Of a DNA stretch of 13,311 nt, positions 1-6,581 are shown piece after piece; within the stretch, counting starts at the first letter, position 1, and the number at the start of each line of letters is the position of its first letter. The notes under the pieces were generated by a model. It worked only from the letters and a program-made list of their open reading frames with translations. It ran no database searches and was not told the DNA's origin. The stretch lies in NCBI GenBank assembly GCA_910579325.1, contig CAJTTU010000007.1:54084-67394 (forward strand), in the 5' to 3' direction. The translations under genes were made by a program, and so were the position numbers. This DNA is from an uncultured Lachnospiraceae bacterium (GTDB lineage: Bacteria; Bacillota; Clostridia; Lachnospirales; Lachnospiraceae).

Positions 1-52
1 GGTCGTCCATCGCAGATTCCGTAATCCTTCTGGAAGCATCGGTGAAGAGCCC

Positions 53-787
53 TTAAAATGTCTGGTCATATCTCGAAAAAGTCATTGTGAGAATTTTCCC
101 TTTCTCATCGATTACCTCCATCGTAATATCCGGATCATTTCCGCCATATCCCTGGCTGCCGTATTCCACCCGGTCAACAGGGCTGTCTAACAGCTTACAT
201 TCCTCCGCCTTTTTTTTCGCAAGCTCCGCATATACGCCGTAATTCTTTTCCAGCGACGCGTCATAATCCAGGGAAGGATTTGCGTTCAGATGCCTGCTGT
301 GACAGATATCGAACAGTTCTCCTGTCACCGCGTCCACCATAAACGTCCATCTCGTACTCTCAGGCGTCTGATTTTTCTCAAACAGAACATCGCCCGACCA
401 GAACGCCCGCGGGAAGGTTATGGTTCCCGGATTATACATCATGTATACATAAGCGCCTTTCAAATCCAGCCCATAAATATTTTTCAGATAATCCGTACCC
501 TTTTTTGCCGCTTCCTCCATTGTTAAATCCACGTCTCCGGGCGTCCCGGTATTCAGACTGTCCATGCTCACTTGATAATTGACTTCCTCTTTGCTTCCCT
601 CCGTTCCTTTCGTCTCCGTCAATGACGCCGTCCGGCTGTCGGGAACCTGGTAATTGGTGGAAACCGCCTCCAATCGTCCGCTTTTCGCCTGCGCGGCCGC
701 TTCCGCCGCCAGGCTGAACAGGATCGTGGTCGCGCCGATCAGGGCACAGGCCGCCGCCGTCATTTTCAACATGTTTTTTCGTTTCAT
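53..787 (-). CDS. Secreted PepSY-like protein downstream of a sensor kinase
   Basis: A 244-aa exported protein of unknown function. The N-terminus (MKRKNMLK, then a hydrophobic run to about residue 28, then AEAAAQA) is a classical Sec signal peptide with AxA-type cleavage options. There is no lipobox cysteine. Residues about 90-170 hold an alpha-helical stretch (TMEEAAKKGTDYLKNIYG) followed by a strand ending in VDAVTGELFD, which resembles the VDAxTGE turn of PepSY-type domains. The family assignment is tentative. The start is set by a strong AAGGAGG nine bases upstream of ATG. It is the last gene of the regulator-kinase-secreted protein series, 104 bases after the kinase stop. It may be a target or an extracytoplasmic partner of that system. 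The 52 bases beyond its stop show no convincing terminator. Confidence 0.75.
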   Translation of the reverse strand: MKRKNMLKMTAAACALIGATTILFSLAAEAAAQAKSGRLEAVSTNYQVPDSRTASLTETKGTEGSKEEVNYQVSMDSLNTGTPGDVDLTMEEAAKKGTDYLKNIYGLDLKGAYVYMMYNPGTITFPRAFWSGDVLFEKNQTPESTRWTFMVDAVTGELFDICHSRHLNANPSLDYDASLEKNYGVYAELAKKKAEECKLLDSPVDRVEYGSQGYGGNDPDITMEVIDEKGKILTMTFSRYDQTF

Positions 788-891
788 TCTTCAGTTCCTC
801 CTTCCGAATAATTTAGATTGTCAGACACTACCCGGGTGCTTTTGACAGATTCATCATAAAACCGCTCCGTCTCAAAACCATATCGGAGTTG
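788..891 (-). other. Kinase to secreted-protein spacer
   Basis: A 104-base gap. It holds the strong ribosome binding site of the secreted protein and a weak five-pair hairpin (CTCCG/CGGAG, read on the minus strand) followed by GGTTTTAT. The hairpin could slow transcription but is too weak to call a terminator. No good promoter pair was found, so cotranscription with the kinase is the simplest reading. Confidence 0.35.
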
Positions 892-2301
892 TTAAAACTT
901 TGTAAAATATAGCCTCACGACCGTCCCCTTCCCCGGTTCGGAAACAAAGGTCATCTCCCCATGATGAAGCCGGACAATGCTCTCGCAAATGGATAGCCCA
1001 AGCCCCGCCCCGCCCGCGGCGCGGCTGCGGGCCTTATCCACACGGTAAAAAGCGTCCTTGATATGCCCGATCTGATCTGGCTCCATGCCGATCCCGTGAT
1101 CCTCCACCTCCACCACGGCGCCTGTTTCCTTTAGCCAGGCAGAGACCCGTATTTCTCCTCCCGGCCGGCTGGCCTTCATCCCATTGTCGATCAGGTTGTT
1201 GAGCAAAATCAAAAGCTGCTCCATATTTCCCCGTATCGAAAAATCCCGGGCCGCCCCGTAAGACAGGCGAAGTCCCTTTTCTTCCGCCTTTACCCGCATC
1301 ACCCCTGCGGACTGTTCAAACAACGCAACCACGGAACAGTCCTCCGCCTCCGGCTCATCCTCACTGTGTTTCAGCAGCGCCAGTTTCAGCAGCTGGTTGG
1401 CCATATTTTGAAGCCTGCCGCATTCTGACATAATAAACCGGGTGCATTCGTAGCGTTCCTCTTCCGATATCAGCGCTTTCTGCATATACTCGGCATATCC
1501 GTAAATCGCCGTCAGCGGAATCCGCAGTTCATGGGAAAAATTATCTACAAACTGCTGTTTCTGCTCCGCAGTCTCCCGAAGCTGCCGAATCTGGGTTTCA
1601 ACCTGCTCCGCCATCAGATTAAAACTGCAGGCCACGCCGGCCACTTCATCCTTTCCCCGTACGGGAAGCCTGCTTCCGTAATCTCCCTTGGCGATCCTGG
1701 CGGATGCGCCGGAAATCTGCCTTAACGGCCGGAAGATCAGGTTCAGGAACTGAAAAAGGAAAAAAGCCATCACAAACATCATCACGGCGCCCATCAGAAA
1801 CAGCAGATTTTTCGTATGCCGCCATGAAGAGAAGGTGTCCGTTAAGTCTCCGACATACAGCAGCCCGTAATCCTGCCAGGAAGCCGGAAAGCTGCCGTAA
1901 ACGAAGAGCACAGGAAAGGGTTCGTCTTCCATATAAACGATCCGCTCCTGCTTCCACTCCGTATCCGGTGGAATCTCCGTATTCCCTGCCGGCATCGGAT
2001 CGGCGCTTTTATAAATCCATTTTCCGGAACATGCCACCGCAAGCCCGCCGTCCTTTCCCTGCAGATACCTGGAGTAAGAGCGCATGAGCTGCGCCATATT
2101 CTCCTTTGCCAGACTCCCCCGCTGCTCCAGGGCCTGCATATCCTTAATCAGGGACGAGGCTATGACATAATGCTCCGCCAGACACCTCTCCCTGTCCGCG
2201 GATAGCTTATCGTTTAATATAACGGTAGAGACAATCAGAATCATGGAATTGAGAAATACCAGAAACAGAATCAACATTGCGAAAAAAGTCCGCCGTTTCA
2301 T
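892..2301 (-). CDS. HAMP-domain sensor histidine kinase (HisKA class)
   Basis: A membrane sensor kinase of 469 aa from the chosen start, ATG at 2301, which has GGAGG seven bases upstream. A start 13 codons earlier has no comparable site. Order of parts: TM1 about 7-29, extracytoplasmic domain about 30-163, TM2 about 165-190, HAMP about 190-240, HisKA with phospho-acceptor H257 (NFSHELRIPLT), N-box NNLIDNGMKAS, G1 EDHGIGM, and G2 GGAGLGLS near 430-438. Residue 261 is Ile (codon ATT), where the HExxT/N motif needed for phosphatase activity in HisKA kinases normally has Thr or Asn. The partner is the OmpR-type regulator encoded upstream. Unusually, about 210 bp of structured sequence separates the two genes, so translational coupling is unlikely. 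The ligand is unknown. Confidence 0.95.
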   Translation of the reverse strand: MKRRTFFAMLILFLVFLNSMILIVSTVILNDKLSADRERCLAEHYVIASSLIKDMQALEQRGSLAKENMAQLMRSYSRYLQGKDGGLAVACSGKWIYKSADPMPAGNTEIPPDTEWKQERIVYMEDEPFPVLFVYGSFPASWQDYGLLYVGDLTDTFSSWRHTKNLLFLMGAVMMFVMAFFLFQFLNLIFRPLRQISGASARIAKGDYGSRLPVRGKDEVAGVACSFNLMAEQVETQIRQLRETAEQKQQFVDNFSHELRIPLTAIYGYAEYMQKALISEEERYECTRFIMSECGRLQNMANQLLKLALLKHSEDEPEAEDCSVVALFEQSAGVMRVKAEEKGLRLSYGAARDFSIRGNMEQLLILLNNLIDNGMKASRPGGEIRVSAWLKETGAVVEVEDHGIGMEPDQIGHIKDAFYRVDKARSRAAGGAGLGLSICESIVRLHHGEMTFVSEPGKGTVVRLYFTKF

Positions 2302-2314
2302 TCCCGAACCTCCA

Positions 2315-2340
2315 TTATAGTTCCGCAACTCCCCTTCCAA
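2315..2340 (-). repeat. 26-bp repeat, copy A (kinase leader)
   Basis: This 26-base segment matches 13188-13213 at 25 of 26 positions, including 18 identical bases in a row. Both copies have the same orientation and sit directly upstream of a GGAGG-type ribosome binding site, here that of the kinase gene. On the minus strand the core is GAGTTGCGGAACTATAA, with a small AGTT-GCGG-AACT hairpin. In one frame both copies read GRGVAEL followed by a stop, and the single difference is synonymous (AGG against AGA). Confidence 0.8.
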
Positions 2341-2400
2341 GCCCCTTTGAACTGGGAGAATTTCCAGCCACTAAAGTGTCTGTAAATCCTCCCGGGGCTT
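2339..2400. repeat. Hairpin 3 of the regulator-kinase spacer
   Basis: Outer arms AAGCCCC (2339-2345) and GGGGCTT (2394-2400) enclose an inner stem at 2354-2393. The inner stem has ten pairs (GGGAGAATTT with AAATCCTCCC, one G-U), then shorter 3-bp and 4-bp helices separated by single A-G type mismatches, ending in CACTAAAGTG. On the plus strand the outer arm runs into CTTTTGC, so it might act weakly as a plus-strand terminator. On the minus strand no T-run follows. Confidence 0.6.
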
Positions 2401-2409
2401 TTGCAATGA

Positions 2410-2443
2410 GCACTTAGGGTCTGTCCTTTAGACCCTTACGTGC
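2410..2443. repeat. Hairpin 2 of the regulator-kinase spacer
   Basis: Arms GCAC (2410-2413) and GTGC (2440-2443) flank the main stem AGGGTCT (2416-2422) with AGACCCT (2430-2436), with a small internal loop. The apical part TGTCCTTTAGAC resembles the same part of the neighbouring hairpin (TGTCTTTTAGCC), which suggests the two are diverged copies. Confidence 0.6.
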
Positions 2444-2449
2444 GATGCA

Positions 2450-2494
2450 TACAAAAGAGTTAGCGGGTGTCTTTTAGCCGCTTACTCTTTTGTA
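2450..2494. repeat. Hairpin 1 of the regulator-kinase spacer
   Basis: A long stem of 17 positions with one mismatch: 2450-2466 (TACAAAAGAGTTAGCGG) pairs with 2478-2494, leaving an 11-base loop. It starts about 20 bases after the regulator stop on the minus strand. No T-run follows on either strand, so it is not a simple intrinsic terminator. It could protect the 3' end of the regulator mRNA or be part of a dispersed repeat. Confidence 0.65.
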
Positions 2495-2513
2495 GTACGG
2501 TTCGTTGCTGTCC

Positions 2514-3170
2514 TCATAGATCGTTTGATTCTAAACGGTATCCCAGTTTATACACCGTCTTAATATGATCCTCCAGACGCAGCTTGCGGCGCAGCCTCTG
2601 GATATGGACGTCCACGGTACGGGTACCCCCGTCAAACTCGTATCCCCATACCAGATCCAGCAGCTTTTCCCTGGAAAGAGCGATATTCCGGTTTCTGATC
2701 AGCACCTCCAGCAGCTCATACTCCTTTGGCGTGCATTCTACGGCTCTTTCACCCAGAAAAACCTGATGTCTGTCAAAATCACATTTCAGATCCCCCAGCA
2801 CAAATTCCGTCTCAACCTTTTTCGTCCGCCGCAGCACCGCTTCCACCCGCGCCGCCAGCTCCAACATCTGGAAAGGCTTGGTCAGATAATCATCCGCCCC
2901 CATGGCCAGCCCTTTCAGCTTATCGGTCAGCTCGCTTTTCGCCGTCAGAAATATGGTGGGCGTCCCGGCCGCCCGCTCAAACACCTGATAACCGTCAAGC
3001 CCCGGCAGCATAATATCCAGCACAAGCAAATCAAATTTCCCATCCTCCAGCAGTTTAACCGCCGAAACCCCGTCGAAAGCCTGGGTACAGCGATGGCCTG
3101 TCAGGTTTAGATTTCTGCGGATCAGCTCGTTGATGGAAAGCTCATCCTCCACGATTAATATTTCAGCCAA
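2514..3170 (-). CDS. OmpR/PhoB-family response regulator
   Basis: A 218-aa DNA-binding response regulator. Receiver domain residues 1-about 115: acidic pocket E8-D9, phospho-acceptor D52 in LLVLDIMLPGLDG, T76 and K98 (LTKPF). The winged-helix domain, about 122-216, includes TPKEYELLEVL and RTVDVHIQRLRRKL, typical of OmpR-type proteins. The start is TTG at 3170: an in-frame TAA lies two codons upstream and no ATG is available nearby. The only ribosome-binding-like match (AAAGG) is about 13 bases away, so translation may be weak. It leads the regulator-kinase-secreted protein series and probably receives phosphate from the 892-2301 kinase. Its promoter region holds direct repeats compatible with autoregulation. 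Confidence 0.95.
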   Translation of the reverse strand: MAEILIVEDELSINELIRRNLNLTGHRCTQAFDGVSAVKLLEDGKFDLLVLDIMLPGLDGYQVFERAAGTPTIFLTAKSELTDKLKGLAMGADDYLTKPFQMLELAARVEAVLRRTKKVETEFVLGDLKCDFDRHQVFLGERAVECTPKEYELLEVLIRNRNIALSREKLLDLVWGYEFDGGTRTVDVHIQRLRRKLRLEDHIKTVYKLGYRLESNDL

Positions 3171-3191
3171 TTTTTATTCACGACCTTTCAG

Positions 3192-3260
3192 ATTATATGG
3201 TTGTATACAAAACCCGGGAAAGTAAACAGATTAATGATTTTACATTTACAGGGTTAATGA
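3192..3260 (-). promoter_or_regulatory. Response regulator promoter region with repeats and palindrome
   Basis: On the minus strand a perfect TATAAT lies at 3192-3197, about 20 bases before the TTG start. No good -35 is seen at 17 bases, which suggests an activator-dependent promoter. A perfect palindrome TTGTATACAA (3201-3210) lies just upstream of the -10; its form fits the TNGTATACNA pattern of FadR-type GntR operators. Further upstream, ACAGATTAATGA (3226-3237) and ACAGGGTTAATGA (3248-3260) form a direct repeat about two helical turns apart, as OmpR-family regulators often bind. Confidence 0.45.
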
Positions 3261-3303
3261 AAATATACCATATAAATGTTACTAAATTGTAAACTGGTTT
3301 TGA

Positions 3304-3369
3304 AAAATCGCTGATGACCTGGATCAATATAATAATGAAATTGCCGAGATGTTCGGAGACGCATTATGA
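3304..3369 (+). pseudogene. Possible degraded C-terminal gene fragment
   Basis: Within the 3171-3591 gap, 21 plus-strand codons read KIADDLDQYNNEIAEMFG and so on to a stop at 3367-3369. The composition looks protein-like in an otherwise AT-rich stretch. A stop lies immediately upstream and there is no start or ribosome binding site, so at most it is the tail of a lost gene. It is short enough to be chance. Confidence 0.15.
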
Positions 3370-3409
3370 ATATATTATTCCGGCGCAGAGAAACGCACAT
3401 GCCATTTTA

Positions 3410-3465
3410 TAAACACAAAAGCCTCCCAATCACCTTGTCTTTTAACAGAATTTGATTGAGAGGCT
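3410..3465 (-). terminator. Terminator-like hairpin after the gene train
   Basis: A 13-position stem with one mismatch (AGCCTCCCAATCA at 3420-3432 pairing with TGATTGAGAGGCT at 3453-3465). On the minus strand it is followed by TTTTGTGTTT. It lies about 125 bases past the stop of the cysteine hydrolase gene and probably ends that transcript. Confidence 0.6.
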
Positions 3466-3591
3466 CTCGTTCAAGCCATACATATCCCCGACATCATATT
3501 TTAATTTGATCAGATTCCCGTATGAGGCGTAGAATCCGGATTTCCTTTCGCCGCTCCATTTTCTGTGTTTACTGTTGTCCAGGACAGACCA

Positions 3592-4137
3592 TCACACGCT
3601 GTCCTTCCCCTCCACAATCACCTGGCAGCTTTCCATTACCTCCAAGGCCGCCTTATGCTTTTCCGGCGTAACGCCTGCGCAGCAGGAAGCGTCTACGTAT
3701 ACCGGAAGCTCCGGCAGGGCGGATTTGATCATCAGCGCGTTTGACACCACGCAAATGTCCGTGCATATCCCAACCAGTTCAATGGAATCCAGTTGACCGT
3801 CCGCATAGGCCTCCTTTAAATCAAACACCAGGCTGACGCTCCCAAAGCAGGGCTTCTCGTATACCTTTGCGTTTCTCTCCGCTCTGATTTTCTCAAGCTC
3901 CGGAGGAAATTCCCATCCTTCCGTCCCGATGACGCAGTGTGATACAGGCAGCAGCCTTCCTTCCTGGGTTTCCGGATAATTATCCGTATGCGTATCCTTG
4001 GTCAGCAAAATCTCCCCCGGAAAACGGCCGGCCTTCTCAAGCAGACGGGGCAGCATCCGGCGGGCTTCCTCTGTTCCAAGACTTCCGGTGACAAAATCAT
4101 TCTGGACGTCGATAATAATCAATTTCTTTTTTTCCAC
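3592..4137 (-). CDS. Nicotinamidase/isochorismatase-like cysteine hydrolase
   Basis: A cytoplasmic amidohydrolase-fold protein, 181 aa from the preferred start. Catalytic-triad candidates are D10 (IIIDVQNDF), K95 (YEKPCFGS) and C129 (GICTDICV). D48, H50 (KDTHTDNY) and H67 (PVSHC) match the metal site of nicotinamidases, which isochorismatases lack, so nicotinamide to nicotinate is the favoured reaction. This is family-based inference. The first possible start, TTG at 4146, lies only two bases after AAGGAGG. GTG at 4137 is eleven bases away and is preferred. It is the last gene of the train. A nicotinamide-recycling enzyme would fit with the upstream ADP-ribosylglycohydrolase if NAD is consumed by ADP-ribosylation. 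It may also have its own promoter. Confidence 0.88.
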   Translation of the reverse strand: MEKKKLIIIDVQNDFVTGSLGTEEARRMLPRLLEKAGRFPGEILLTKDTHTDNYPETQEGRLLPVSHCVIGTEGWEFPPELEKIRAERNAKVYEKPCFGSVSLVFDLKEAYADGQLDSIELVGICTDICVVSNALMIKSALPELPVYVDASCCAGVTPEKHKAALEVMESCQVIVEGKDSV

Positions 4138-4170
4138 TGTAATCAAATCCTCCTTATATATCGTAATGTA

Positions 4171-4209
4171 CTCTCAGAGTCTCGCAATCCCTGCTTTTGC
4201 GACTGAGAG
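4171..4209 (-). promoter_or_regulatory. 5'-leader hairpin of the cysteine hydrolase
   Basis: Arms CTCTCAG (4171-4177) with CTGAGAG (4203-4209), and TCGCAA (4182-4187) with TTGCGA (4197-4202), with a four-base bulge on one side. It would begin at the predicted 5' end of the transcript from the 4218-4246 promoter and end before the ribosome binding site at 4149-4155. A 5'-stabilising stem or a regulatory leader is possible. Confidence 0.45.
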
Positions 4210-4217
4210 ATTCCGAA

Positions 4218-4246
4218 AGTATATTCTTAATCCTGACCCGGATAAA
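4218..4246 (-). promoter_or_regulatory. Candidate internal promoter for the cysteine hydrolase
   Basis: On the minus strand, TTTATC (4241-4246) and TATACT (4218-4223) are separated by exactly 17 bases. The -10 has one mismatch and the -35 is weak. It lies between the stop of the metallo-hydrolase gene and the cysteine hydrolase. Confidence 0.4.
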
Positions 4247-4279
4247 CCGGAATCAAAATTTTACCACTTTGCGCAAAAT

Positions 4280-5629
4280 TTACAGCGTGTCTAAATCCAA
4301 AGGCCGCCCGTCTTTCAGAACTTTTACCCGGCTCTTCCAACGGACAAACTCCGGAATGGCGGAAAACTCCTCTGCCCGCTCGGTATGCATGGGGATAATC
4401 CATTTGGGGTCTACCGTCTCTATCAGTTTGGCGATGGTTTCCACATAGGCATGGCCGCTGGTGTGCAAAAATTCTACAGGCCGACCGCCGATAAATCGGA
4501 TCAAAGCCTTGTCGGCGTGTTCCCCTTTCAGGTATCCCGTCCACATGGAGTAGATAATCTGTCCGTCCCGTTCAAAAAACTTGTCCCGCAGGGTTTCAAA
4601 GGGGCTGGTATAGATTCCCGGACGGGCATTCTTCCGGGCCAGCAATACAAATCCGTCCTGCTCCAATCCTTTTTCTCTGGCGGCTTTAAAATACAGCGGG
4701 TTCTCCATCATATTCCCAATCGCCTGCAGCTCGGCCCACCGGCTGTCCCCCCTGCCCAATACCCGCACCACAGGGTGCTTTTTTGAAGGCTGGTATTCGG
4801 GGAACTTTCCTTTTCTTTCCATATCCCGCATGGCGGTAATCAAAATCCGCGCCTGGTACAGGTCGCAGACGAAATGCATCCCCTCAGGTGTGCTGTGGTA
4901 AAACTCCATAATGCTGTCCAGGTTGGTGGAAGAGACCAGCACGAAATTATATTTATGTTTTTGAAACAGTTTCTCCGCTTTCTCACCCAGCTCCTGCTCT
5001 GATTTAACAAGGGTATGTCCGATCTCACCCTCACGGCTCAGCATGGTGCCCTCGGTTATCAGCATATCCACCGGCCCGGGCACATATTTGTTCAGCACCC
5101 GCTCCATACGGTTCCACTGCCCCACGATGCCGTGTTCCCGGAAGTCCCCGGTAAATAGGATCGTCTTTCCCGCCGCCCTGACACAGAACATATAGGAATC
5201 CAAAGCGGAATGATCCACATAAAGAGGAAGAACTTCAATACCAGAAACGGGGGTGAACCAGCGCCCGGCATGGTAGGTATTCATCTTCTCCACGATGGAA
5301 ATCCCCTTTTCCTGCTCATCCCGGTCGATATAGGGAACAAGAATACGCAGAATATCTTTTGCCAGGGGGCCAATGTACATGGGGACGCCTGCCGGGATTT
5401 TCCTGAACAGTCCGTAGTGGTCGCCATGGTAATGGGTAAACAGCACCGCGCCGTCCTGACAGGATCCGAACACCCGCCGCGCCATATCGTTGTCCTTTGT
5501 CTCGGAAGCCTCATCGGTACCCGGCAGATTCGCTCCGAAATCGATCAGGATGCGGCTGTCTCCAATATTAATCTCCGTGCAGCAGCCGCCGATCTGGTGG
5601 CTGCCACGGTGAATGGTCAGGTCAGGCAT
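4280..5629 (-). CDS. Beta-CASP-like metallo-beta-lactamase-fold hydrolase
   Basis: A 449-aa soluble metallo-hydrolase resembling the RNase J/CPSF (beta-CASP) side of the MBL superfamily. Zinc motif THYHGDHYG (H66, H68, D70, H71), then H140 and D162 (FTGDFREHG), with late histidines H389/H393 (LHTSGHA) and H415 (IIPMHTE). The HTSGHA and PMHTE pair is typical of RNase J-like enzymes. At 449 aa it is shorter than RNase J (about 555) and lacks room for that C-terminal domain. Nucleic acid is a likely but unproven substrate. The start is ATG at 5629 with GGAGG ten bases upstream. It overlaps the end of the PD-(D/E)XK gene by 13 bases, so translational coupling is likely and the two proteins may work together. 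Confidence 0.85.
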   Translation of the reverse strand: MPDLTIHRGSHQIGGCCTEINIGDSRILIDFGANLPGTDEASETKDNDMARRVFGSCQDGAVLFTHYHGDHYGLFRKIPAGVPMYIGPLAKDILRILVPYIDRDEQEKGISIVEKMNTYHAGRWFTPVSGIEVLPLYVDHSALDSYMFCVRAAGKTILFTGDFREHGIVGQWNRMERVLNKYVPGPVDMLITEGTMLSREGEIGHTLVKSEQELGEKAEKLFQKHKYNFVLVSSTNLDSIMEFYHSTPEGMHFVCDLYQARILITAMRDMERKGKFPEYQPSKKHPVVRVLGRGDSRWAELQAIGNMMENPLYFKAAREKGLEQDGFVLLARKNARPGIYTSPFETLRDKFFERDGQIIYSMWTGYLKGEHADKALIRFIGGRPVEFLHTSGHAYVETIAKLIETVDPKWIIPMHTERAEEFSAIPEFVRWKSRVKVLKDGRPLDLDTL

Positions 5630-6483
5630 TCGTTTTTTTCCTCCCCATAGATCTCCCTGATGATATCCTTAAGCAATTCAAAGTATTCTTCATCACCAGG
5701 CTCAGGTTTTAAGGCTGGCACGGCAGTTCGCAATTCGATGCTTTTCTTTTTCTCATCAAGCGTACGACATGGCTGAATATAAAAATTTTTACATTCCAAG
5801 AGGTCTTTATGCGGCAGATCGCCATATGGCGTAATGTAAATCAGCCGCACCTTTTTCTTCCACAATGCTTCCAGTGCTTTCACATCGCGGCAGCTATCTA
5901 ATATTTGTCCCGCCGTGTATATGTATTTGTACGTGGAAGTCCGGCTTTTGTTATCCCTTAGATAACAACTTGCCTGGACTGCGTAACAATCCTTCTGCTC
6001 TTTACCGCCGTCCTTCTTTTTTTCGCATCCAATCGCTTTCCAGAAAGAATCTTCCAGCGTTTCCAATTCCCAGGGAGAAGCGGAACCATATTTTTTTTCC
6101 AAAATCCGCAGCAGTTTTTTCCCGAACACATCGCCAAAGGATTTGGGATGTCCGGTGTTCCTGTCATAACAGCAGTTAATGTAATGCTCGGCCTGGTCGG
6201 CCTTAATACTGCCGGAAGTCGTTTTGAGTTCAACCAGATAGACATCCTCTCCCCAAAAAATATAGTCGATTTTAGACCCTCTGTCATTCTCTGGCGGTTC
6301 CGAAGCTTCCTCCAACGACATCTCCTTAGTTAAAAAAGCCGCGTCAATACCACATTCGTTTTTCAGCAATTGACCTACATAAGGAGTCAGCAGCATATCC
6401 AGGATGACTTCCGCCTTGATGTTGGGCGTAAAGTAATCATTAACCACCCATTGTTTCATAAGACCATTCATTTGTTCAGCCAT
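5617..6483 (-). CDS. PD-(D/E)XK nuclease-like protein with QxxxY motif
   Basis: A 288-aa protein with no recognised family name. Residues 70-101 match the PD-(D/E)XK core: D73 (SKIDYIFWG), E85-L-K87 (VYLVELKTT), then Q97-x3-Y101 (ADQAEHY), the arrangement of RecB/Cas4-like nucleases. E24 in NIKAEVILDML may supply the N-terminal acidic residue. Metal-dependent DNA or RNA cleavage is inferred, not shown. The C-terminal half is lysine-rich and unassigned, and the four-cysteine iron-sulfur cluster of Cas4 is not evident. The start is ATG at 6483, with AAGGAGA seven bases upstream. The gene end overlaps the start of the MBL-fold gene by 13 bases. The 98-base gap upstream is AT-rich and shows no clear promoter. 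Confidence 0.65.
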   Translation of the reverse strand: MAEQMNGLMKQWVVNDYFTPNIKAEVILDMLLTPYVGQLLKNECGIDAAFLTKEMSLEEASEPPENDRGSKIDYIFWGEDVYLVELKTTSGSIKADQAEHYINCCYDRNTGHPKSFGDVFGKKLLRILEKKYGSASPWELETLEDSFWKAIGCEKKKDGGKEQKDCYAVQASCYLRDNKSRTSTYKYIYTAGQILDSCRDVKALEALWKKKVRLIYITPYGDLPHKDLLECKNFYIQPCRTLDEKKKSIELRTAVPALKPEPGDEEYFELLKDIIREIYGEEKNECLT

Positions 6484-6581
6484 AATCCTGTCTCCTTCTT
6501 TTTTGCTTTATCCAAAAATATATCGTACAAACAGACCATACTATGCTTCCAAACAAAAATCAACCGTATGCTCCTCCTCAT

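Noticed and set aside
2496..2506. An 11-base match TACGGTTCGTT to 11236-11246 and an 8-base match GCGATGCA (2442-2449 and 11268-11275)
   Set aside because: Matches of this length are expected many times by chance in 13 kb counting both strands. Without longer similarity they do not show a shared repeat, although both lie in non-coding structured stretches.
3442..3591. Forty-nine open codons in frame after the TGA of the cysteine hydrolase, suggesting stop readthrough
   Set aside because: An open run of this length is not rare by chance, a second frame there is also open, and the run overlaps the terminator stem. The 181-aa protein already has full family length.
6470..6581. A 37-codon frame starting right after the stop of the 135-aa gene and overlapping the nuclease-like start
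   Set aside because: No recognisable features; it overlaps a well-supported start and is short enough to be chance.
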